From Phoronis australis (Eukaryota; Phoronida; Phoronidae), in contig NMRA01000427.1 of assembly GCA_002633005.1 (NCBI GenBank), positions 271,767 to 325,923 on the forward strand: 54,157 nucleotides of DNA, read 5' to 3'. A model generated the notes under the pieces. It saw nothing but the letters and a program-made list of their open reading frames with translations, ran no database searches and was not told the origin of the DNA. This document shows positions 46,045-54,157 of this stretch, in pieces (the first letter of the stretch is position 1; the number at the start of each line of letters is the position of its first letter). The position numbers and the translations under genes were made by a program.

Positions 46045-48421
46045 GTATGTCTGTCCCAAGCACCTTCTGATATTAGCATACAAAGGGGGTAGCTGTAGTA
46101 TTTGTTGTTATTCACTTACATAAGAAGGAAATTTCTTAAATAATACAGAATGCGTACAAGGTGTGCCTATGTCAAATACTCTTTTCTCAGATAATTGTCA
46201 TATTGTCTATTTTCCAGTGTCCTACTAAAGCTTTAACACTTGCTTGCTGAAAAAGTGTAGAACTACGGTTTTTCAGCATAACTTTATGCCCCCTGTGCTT
46301 TTGGCATGATTGTGTGTAACCATTTCAAAGTTGTTGTACCATAGTGTGGAGTAGCAAGGTTTTGGATAGTTATGAAAGAACTGTTCTCATTGGAAGTTGA
46401 AAGAGGCTCAGCCAACCGAATATACGATGTTCTGTTAAACGAGCACTTTTGCCTTTTCAGTCACTTAACTTCAGTCACAGAAAGATCAGAATACTTCCTC
46501 CATGTATCAGTGAGGCTCATCACCTCACGCAGTTGTACCTTAATGATAACAACATTATCATGCCACCCGAGGAGATAGTGCACTTGGAACGGCTCGAGGA
46601 GATCGTCATAGACAACAACCAACTTACAATGCTTCCAACGGGCATTGGACGACTTTCGAATCTTTCTTATCTCAGTATCAGTCACAATCCATTAACTGTC
46701 TTACCAAGTGAGATTGGTGATTTGAAAAACCTGAAACAGCTTTGGATTGTGGAGTGTGATTTGATCTGTTTACCTGTTGAGCTTGGGCTTCTCAGGAAAC
46801 TTCAAAAACTTGGTGCGAGGAGCAACAATATCGCATTCTTGCCAGAGGAAATGCGAAACTTGAAGAGTCTTCAATGGTGTAATTTTGCAGATAATAAACT
46901 CCAGGATTTGCCGGAGTCATTTGGAAAACTTCCTAGCTTGCTGTACTTGAATTTGGACCGCAACGGTTTTGAGGAGGTGCCTGCATGTCTGACTGAACTT
47001 GTAAATCTGACCACATTGTCAATGAGGACTAACCACATTTATGAAGTGAGCGATGATACTCTACTCGGACTTTCTAAGCTCACCAAGTTTGATCTGAGAG
47101 ACAATGGAATGATTGTGAGGCCCTCTCACTGGAAGGTAATTATTATGCTAAACATAAGAGGAAATAATAGAAAAATTACATGTACAGTCACGTACATAAA
47201 GTTTCCATGTTTTTAATGTGAATTGTAATAACTGTGATGCATGTGTTTCCTTGAGTGTAGATTTGTGGGATATGAGTCATCCCATTCACAACTTTGAAAG
47301 TGTCACCAAAGTGATTGCCTGCTCCGTTAACTGGAAGTTGAACGTTACCTGTTTACTCTTACGCATGATAGCATCTGGATGCTTGAAATACTGCTAACTG
47401 AAATAAAGTGATCTCTAGAGATCGTGTACCTACATGTGCTTGTGGTGCTGCTTTGGATGACTGATATCCCACAATCCTTAGTGTACAGGACTTCTGTTGC
47501 TATCCATAAATAGGTCAACTCATTACAACTCAATGCCCTATTTATGAGGTAAACCCTGTGTGTGTCGACTAGCTAAAATTTTTTAGCTCGTTCATCTCTC
47601 TTGTTGCTGCACTTCATTTCCATCCAGTGTGCACATGCACAATTTCACCTGAACTTTAAATTGACGTTTATTTTTTCTGTCATGTCTTTTGTTGCAGTGT
47701 GTACAGTTTAGCTTTGAAAATAAACTTGTCAATGAGACTTTGGCAGAACTCTGTCAAACTTGGATGATGTTCTTGATAGAATTATTAGCAGTTTCCAGCT
47801 TATGATACATTAAAACAGTGTTTTTGTCAAACTTTAGTCAGTCTGAGAGTTTAATGTGACTTTACTGTAGCTAGCCATCAATTGTTTACTTATGAATGGA
47901 TTTGCACAATAACTTTTTGCGATTTACACCTCAAAATGCATGAAGCAATGCCTGATGCGATTATGTCGAGTTTTAGCCAAAATTAAACTGGGTTCACTTC
48001 TACCCTAAGATAAATGGACATTTATTCACAGTTGTGTGCGCCAAAACTTAGTCAAATTTTGACGGTGTCCAGTTTAATATGAAAGCTGTAGTTGAACATT
48101 CCATTATTGAGTAATAATTGTGGGGGAAGATGTTTAATCCTAAATGTGTATGAGCAGTTGTGCAAAATACAGCATGCTGTTATGCATTAGGATGCAACCC
48201 CTTCAAACAGTTACACCAAAAAATAGTGGAGTAATGCTTTTATTGAAGAAGTAAATGGGACATTACTCATTCTAATTGTGTCACAGTTATAAATTAATAT
48301 CACTGACAAACATAAACTAATTTAAGTTTTGTTTTATGTTTTGCAGGGATTGGAATACATATTTATTGGCAAGACTGGAATTGGTGACAGCCTGGACGGC
48401 GAAGTTGGCCTATTGTCGTAA
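45964..48421 (+). CDS. Leucine-rich repeat protein, 276 residues
   Basis: The coding exons are 45964-46044 (exon from 45946), 46461-47135 and 48347-48421, all phase 0. A short N-terminal helix (MAQHEDLTGDILELELAI, then a Lys-rich KKKDL) precedes about nine 22-24-residue leucine-rich repeats at roughly 28-250. These have the LxxLxLxxNxLxxLPxxIxxL consensus of the Shoc2/Scribble-type intracellular class. A 24-residue C-terminal tail ends GEVGLLS. There is no signal peptide or transmembrane segment, so a cytosolic scaffold is likely. The exact orthologue was not recognised. The ATG choice rests on a good context and an open frame from the acceptor. An upstream coding exon is possible because the frame is open back to 45946. 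Confidence 0.82.
46461..47135 (+). CDS. LRR gene main exon (225 codons, all repeats)
   Basis: The acceptor tgccttttcag precedes TCACTTAACTTC, and the donor TGGAAG|gtaatta ends the exon. It contains the whole repeat array in one exon. Confidence 0.9.
48347..48421 (+). CDS. LRR gene last exon
   Basis: The acceptor atgttttgcag precedes GGATTGGAATAC. It encodes GLEYIFIGKTGIGDSLDGEV and GLLS, then TAA. Confidence 0.8.
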   Translation, partial: GLEYIFIGKTGIGDSLDGEVGLLS

Positions 48422-48848
48422 CAAGTTTCCATGGTGTTGAGTGCAATATTGACCGCTGCGCGTGACAGTGTGATTTTGAAAGTGTTTGCAATAATTTCAC
48501 TTGTGATCATGTTGGATAAGTCATGTTATGGTCTATTATAGTTGTGTCTTGCATTGTATAGGGAGGTTATTGACTGGCTTTTGAATGTAATCTTACCCTC
48601 GCCTGCAAGTTTGTTATTGGCAAATTGAGGTTTTATATTCGAGATAATTGTTGGCTTCCTGCAAATTTTTGTTTACTTATCACTTGTCAATTAACCACTT
48701 CCTGTCATCACAGTCACTGGCAAAAATGCAGTTCTCCTCTGAGGTTTTGGCAAAAACTAGAGCTTAAACCCTGTTTAATTCTTTCGCGTATATTAAAACA
48801 AGTTAATGGGACTCTCTGTGAACAGAGGAAACAATGCATGCCAAAAGT

Positions 48849-48968
48849 AATAAAAAAATGACCCATAATTCCCATTGATGTCATGGTGGTATGTAAGTGG
48901 AATTTATTGTCAAAGTAACTGTCTTGTCTTGAATGGAAATATACCAACGAGAAAACAAACACAATAAA
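48849..48968 (+). terminator. Candidate polyadenylation signals of the LRR gene
   Basis: AATAAA occurs at 48849-48854 and 48963-48968, about 430 and 540 bp past the stop codon. Choice between them cannot be made here. Confidence 0.35.
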
Positions 48969-51054
48969 GTTGGAAAGTAACGCTAGTTTAACAGACTTTT
49001 CCACTTTGACAAGTTATTCCGTATTTTCACTACTGGCGAAATTAGACATCATTTTTGTCCGATAACCTCTGACATGTACTGCACTGTACCTCCCCCACCC
49101 CCACCCCCACTTCCAGCAGAGATAAGTCGTTGGACAGCAGGCACTTTTCAAACATTTATTTCAATTTCTCTTTCAAATTATCACATGAATAATGAAATGA
49201 CAATCATGATTGATGTAACACAGAAATGGCATTAACTGTAACGAGCAACGAGCAGACCCACTGCTATCATTAGTTTCTACATCTACTGACAAATTATTCA
49301 TGAACAGAGACAAACATTGGCATTGGTAGGTATTGCACTCCCTATATGTGTTCTACATTTTTAAAGCCTTGTAATAGTCTCGAGCTCAGACTCTATCAGC
49401 ATATGCGCCTTTGTAGATCTCTGACATCTGGTTCTTGATTGGTCGATCAAGAGGGTCAACAGGTGTATTCAAATCGATTGAACACAAAAAGTCTTAACAA
49501 CCGTAATTGGAAAGTCATAATCATGATGATAAACGGACATTAAAGTAGTGAGCGCCGTGCCTAATGCTAACATGTCACTGCAGCACTACAGTTAGTTTTG
49601 TATGGGCACAATAGTGCACTCAATTTTTGTATCACGTAAAGAATATACAAAAAAGGAACAACGTGCAATTAAATGTAAATGAACAGCAATTAAATAAGTA
49701 TTTGCCTTAGAAAAATTACAGAAATTTAGAGAAATTACAGACACTTCAAATAATGAAATACGCATACAAATTGAATCAAATCGTAGCTTAGTATTGCAAA
49801 AAGGACCTCAATTTCGAGACCTGCCTTAGACCGACACTGGCCTCTAGACGAAGGAGTAACATGCAAGGAAATCAAAGGACTCCATTAAAGTGTAATCTTT
49901 AAATGAACTAGTGCATGAGAAAGCAGGTGCACAAGCTCGCCTCACAGTCGATAGTGCTATGAAAGAAACATTTTAATTTCCTCAAGGCACCACTTGTTTC
50001 ACCCAGTCCATTAAGTACTGCACATTTTAAAGAAGTAGAGTAAACCTGCGCTCCATCGAAAACTAATTTTGATATAGGCCCATTGTCACTGTAAAATTGA
50101 TCTAGACATGTTCTTTCTAAATATTAACGTTTTCTTGCAAACAACAGACAAAAGTTCGTCATTCCTCGAGACCACGTCTTGCAAATAAAATAAAACGCAG
50201 TGGCAAGTGTGTAAAAAAGAAATCTTCCAATAATTCAATCTGCCTGTTTGTTTCAGAAAGACAAACTATTAAACCTGTATGGACTAACAATGTTAACCAG
50301 GCAGGTTATGTGTCCATGAAGTAGTAGGTTACGGTGTCTATTGTAGGCAGGGCAAATCTCCACCAGATGTTTACGAATCTCGGCATTCAAGCCTCAGTTG
50401 GGACACAATGAACATGCCATGTGGACTGTGATGTTACGGTGCCAAGCTAGGTTGCAGTGTCCAGTAATAATCTGGATCAGCTGCCTTATAGCAGGCCTAT
50501 CTAAACATAACAGTTTCTTTGAACCCTTTGGTTCAATAGGAGTTGGAAAAGTGTGTAGAGTCGGGACTAAAGCAAGAACAAGTTGTCAGTTCTGCGCATG
50601 CCCACAACCTACTTTAACTAAGGACCAATCAGAGACCAGTTCCATAAGGGCATGTGGTCTAAGTCAAAAATTCGTTCTTTGGGACAAAAGATGGGTTTGT
50701 AGTCTCTTTAAGGATATACACCACCTGTGTTCTACCCCATTCTACGCAGTATAACACAAAAAAGTAATCTGACAAAATACCGTTTCCCCCTGATGACGGC
50801 TAACTCAAAAAATCACTGGAAAATTCTAATTACAGAATGGCTTGGTCATCTAGCTAAATTTCCTGTTAATTCACCTTCATTATCGGTCATGAGCAAAGGC
50901 TAATCTGAAGATAAATTCGGTTTCCACCCAGCCGTTATGATGGGAATTAATCGTCATTTTGTCTGAATACTTTTGGCCACCACTGTACTCCCAACACTGT
51001 ACTTCCGTCCACTACCAATATCCCAAGAGTTGTAGAACTGGCAAATGCCGGCCA
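48969..51054. other. Region between convergent LRR and PIK3C3 genes
   Basis: No gene recognised. A CCCCCAC run lies near 49090. TTTATT on the plus strand near 49155 (AATAAA on the minus strand) is one possible PIK3C3 polyadenylation signal. The open frame at 50398-50754 has no family match. Confidence 0.4.
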
Positions 51055-51069
51055 TTACTTGCGCCAGTA
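51055..51069 (-). CDS. PIK3C3: PIK3C3 last exon, 15-nt micro-exon (YWRK, stop)
   Basis: The acceptor ttttctttcag precedes TAC TGG CGC AAG TAA. It completes the family's invariant HKFAQYWRK end after the exon finishing at 51919. Unspliced, the previous exon would read into unrelated residues. Confidence 0.9.
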   Translation of the reverse strand, partial: YWRK

Positions 51070-53733
51070 CTGAAAGAAAAAGTAACAAATTTACAAAAAT
51101 GGCTGATGTATTACTATGTCCTGGGTAGTAGTAGGACATAACATTTTGAGAACCAGTTTGATGCCCATTATTCAGTGGAGAAAACTGGTTCAGTCTCAAA
51201 ATGCGGATATGTTATATCCAACTTTTACATGTACAACATTCCGTTGTCAAAAATGATTTTCTTTTTGCATTATTGTTTAAAGCAGTCATCATGCCCATAT
51301 CCTTTGTTCCAATTGAATTTGGCTGAAATAAATCACCAGGAATTCTTGTGCCTGTCACACCGTTCTGACAGCTGGAACTAACACTTCGTGACAAGCTAAC
51401 TTCATGAGCCTAGACACGGTCAGGCCTTCTCAAGCTTAGAAATCAGTGAGTAAATAACATGAGACTGGTCGTAAATGGATTAAAGAAAAATTGGGTTTTT
51501 TTGGCAGAATGCCCAGGTTTATTGGCCCTTCAAACATTCAAACAGGAATATTCAGACTTATTTTCAAGGGAGCTCTTTCAAAAGTGATAACTGAAGATGG
51601 CTGACAAAAATTAGTATTTTAGTAAATATTTCAAATGAACAGTTTTTAGGCAAAATCCTTGCATAATTAAACTCATATTGTAAAGGTAAAGCACTTTAAC
51701 GCATGGACATGCACTCACAAATCTATGACACCAAAATAACTATCAGATTTATCAAAGGTGACATTTTGTTCACTCACGCTTAGTAACAAAATTTACAAAA
51801 AAATGACATTATTTAACTACGATAAATTTAAAGCAAAATGTGTCTACTACATTTTCAACCTTCTTACAACTATTAAAAACTCGCTCACAACAACACTGAG
51901 AGGGGGAGCATAGTATACCTGAGCAAACTTATGGATCTGTTCCACAAACGCGGGCATGAGTGCTGACACACTGCTCTCTATAAGGCCCTGCATGTATTGC
52001 ACCGCAGCCTCGTCAGTAAGGTGAAGCTGAAACTTGTCTTGCACCTGAGGATGTGAGAAATAATCGAGGCTTAACTTAGTTGAGGGACACATCATTAGCA
52101 AGCTAGTGCACAAGACTAACACATGCACCTTTACCAAAAAGTATGCACATTTAGCCAAACATAAACCAAATTATACAATTTATTCCAGAAAAATGATACA
52201 TTTTCGGAGAGAACAATTAGGGAGAATTTGATTTTTGATTCTTAGTGTACCAATCTGGTATTAATTGGGTTGTAAAATTTACACAAAAAGAAAGTTGTAC
52301 TAAGCAAAACAACGGTTTCATTAGCAAGCCGTTTAGTTTGGCTAAAGATCAAATGTTCATTATGAACAACAGCATTAACAGAAAACAGCAATCAAAGGTG
52401 AGCGTTGGGGTTGACAATTAAACACTTCCATCTTCAACAAATACACCAAGCAGTTAAATAATAAGTAAAACCACTCTGCTGCCCACAATGATTCAGCAGC
52501 ATCTCATATGTATGGAAATGACAGCATCGTTTAAGTAACAGCAAAAATTGTTACATCAAACACATTCTTTAAAAACCAACCGATACCTATCTGAACAGAG
52601 GTAGAGATGCTATCCAATGCCAATGAAACACAGAAAGTGTCACAAAGTGTACTTACCTTCTTGACAGTCTTGTCAGGTTCAAGAGCAATATCAGGTATGC
52701 TGGCATCAACCATCAAGGAGAATAAGTTCAATATAAGGTTGGATGACCTGTGTAGGAAATACAGAATGAGGCCTCCTGGCAACAAACTTAACAGCCAGGG
52801 AATTTCATCAAATAAACCAACATGTGACTTACTCAAATTCCTGCTATCAAACTGATCTCAACTGGCTCCAAACCTAGATGAGGTTTCATAGATTGGAACG
52901 AAATGACACAGATTGTTATTGCTTGAGATTATGCTGAGAGCAAAAAATGACATGCCGTGACATCCCATGACAAGCCAACTTCAAGAGCTTGGTCTCAAGC
53001 AATAACGAATTGCTAGTTCTTTCGAAGTGCCGATACAACCTCTAATTTAACTAAGGCACAATTTGAGATCAACATCATAACACTAAATTATCTAAATTGG
53101 CTTCTGTAATGGAAGGTGGACTTAACACAGCAAAAACACTAAATAGCAATAAATACTTACAACCAGTGCTAAAGCTATATTCAAAACAGTACTTTAAAAA
53201 CCTGGTTGCACATAGAATGTAACAGTGTATTCTCATACACATTTGACACGTATAGTAAGTCGCGATAATTATATTGCTGCATTAACTAAGACAAGTTTCC
53301 ATTGCTTGTACTCTTGGCCATTCAGGCAAGTCAGAGAAATTCTCTTTGTCCTGTTAGACTCTGTTACGTGGTCTTAATAGCTTACAACGCATGAACTCTC
53401 AAATCCTGGCAGGCTCAACACTAGCACTAAACTACGTCGTGATATAAAACACAATCAAGAAGACTGTGAACATGAATGAAGCTCTATTACCCATAATTCC
53501 ACCATGATCGTAGAAGGGGAAGACACTGTTTACATGAATAAATCATTATTTCCATGAAACCCACCTTCGTAGATGGAGAAAGGCAGTGTAACACAACTTT
53601 TTGAAGTCGTGGAAGTGTTCGCTGGTGGCGCCCCCCATGGCATCCACCATCTCCTTGGACAACTTCATGGGGGGTGGCAATGGCTTGGGGTCACGACCCA
53701 AGATGTAACCAAAGTCAATGTGAAGGAGTTTAC
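51055..53733 (-). CDS. PIK3C3: PIK3C3 (Vps34) 3' end, class III PI3-kinase, partial
   Basis: The coding exons in the window are 53733-53565, 52747-52657, 52044-51919 and 51069-51055 (phases 1, 2, 0, 0), about 133 C-terminal residues. The kinase makes PtdIns3P from phosphatidylinositol on endosomes and autophagosomes with Vps15 and Beclin-1. Visible blocks are [20 protein letters not shown] (the DFG activation segment), [59 protein letters not shown] and VEQIHKFAQ. The C-terminal YWRK is the conserved membrane-contacting tail. The sequence is nearly identical to vertebrate PIK3C3. The N-terminal exons lie beyond the right edge of the window. Confidence 0.95.
51143..51200. repeat. Foldback hairpin related to 21366-21408
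   Basis: TTTTGAGAACCAGTTT on the left and AAACTGGTTCAGTCTCAAAA on the right form an imperfect stem. GAGAACCAGTTTGAT is shared with the copy near 21366. It lies in the last PIK3C3 intron, about 75 bp from the micro-exon. Confidence 0.55.
51919..52044 (-). CDS. PIK3C3: PIK3C3 penultimate exon
   Basis: The acceptor cacatcctcag precedes GTGCAAGAC and the donor GCTCAG|gtatac ends the exon. The 42 codons run from VQDKF to HKFAQ. Confidence 0.95.
52657..52747 (-). CDS. PIK3C3: PIK3C3 exon [20 protein letters not shown]
   Basis: The acceptor ttcctacacag precedes GTCATCCAACC and the donor AAGAAG|gtaagtac ends the exon. Its first base completes an Arg codon. Confidence 0.95.
53565..53733 (-). CDS. 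PIK3C3: PIK3C3 exon with the DFG activation segment
   Basis: The acceptor gttatctccag precedes GTAAACTCC and the donor CGAAG|gtgggttt ends the exon. It encodes [15 protein letters not shown] through AFLHLR. The previous exon is not in the window. Confidence 0.95.
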
Positions 53734-54157
53734 CTGGAGATAACAGTACAATCGAATTGAAAAAGAATAAAGAAGCACGTAATGTTCTAACACTATGAAC
53801 TTCTCAGAGCTTGGGACTATGCTTGAAATTTCAAGTACAAGAACTTCAGAAAGTTCTGTCCGAAACATTTATAAAGACATGACAGTTTGCTAATCCAAAT
53901 AGCACAGTTTGCTTTCATCTTCTAATTGTAATTGTTATTTCATTTAGTTTGCAGTTCCAAGTGAGTTTTATTTTAAAGGAGCATTTTCTCCCCACTAAAA
54001 GCCAAAATACAAAACTTGTGCCAGGGGTTGCTAAGCCCAGACAATGAAAACAATGTTGATACACGTAAATACAAATGGGTTTCTGCTAAAAACAATTAGG
54101 AGATCATCGCCAATTGACAGTTATGGAAGTGCTTTCAAACCTGTCAAAACTTGAAGC
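53734..54157. other. PIK3C3 intron to the window edge
   Basis: No exon with the expected upstream catalytic-loop sequence (DRHLDNLLL-type) is visible on the minus strand. The rest of the gene continues past 54157. Confidence 0.6.

Overview
This window is animal nuclear DNA. It is AT-rich, with small protein-coding exons bounded by GT..AG introns, tRNA-derived SINEs, foldback and MITE-like elements, minisatellites and a decayed LINE. The coding matches (PIK3C3, ADPGK, a VOPP1/WBP1-type pair) and the repeat content suggest an invertebrate metazoan with a highly polymorphic genome. A marine deuterostome such as a cephalochordate is plausible, but the species cannot be fixed from the sequence alone.

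Layout. 1-6.7 kb holds no recognisable gene, but has a clear MITE at 112-509. 6.7-16.3 kb (minus) is gene A, a single-pass membrane protein with a C-terminal PPPY motif. Its introns hold a TACTGC microsatellite, a 370-bp near-perfect foldback palindrome (11874-12243) and a 977-bp tandem duplication. 17.0-17.25 kb and 20.1-20.4 kb carry an inverted pair of one interspersed repeat. 20.0-28.4 kb (minus) is gene B, a paralogue of gene A with the same exon phases and the same kind of PPxY last exon, but with an N-terminal CC..CC cysteine module that gene A lacks. A TCACGTGA (CLEAR/E-box) site lies beside the presumed first exon of both paralogues. 34.1-42.7 kb (minus) is a complete ADP-dependent glucokinase gene (ADPGK) in five coding exons. 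One 66-bp exon is present twice, inside a roughly 2-kb duplication that flanks a run of N. 45.9-48.4 kb (plus) is a small leucine-rich-repeat protein gene, apparently divergent from ADPGK, with a LINE fragment in its presumed first intron. 51.1-53.7 kb (minus) is the 3' end of PIK3C3 (Vps34), whose last exon is only 15 nt; the rest lies beyond the right edge.

The genes are ordinary eukaryotic neighbours, not an operon. The most interesting points are the tandem VOPP1/WBP1-like pair with a domain lost from one copy, the duplicated frame-neutral ADPGK exon (genuine or a haplotype artefact), and the long foldback element that would make a roughly 175-bp dsRNA stem if transcribed. No wholly new multi-gene system was recognised. 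All gene structures come from reading splice sites and translations by eye; no search was run.
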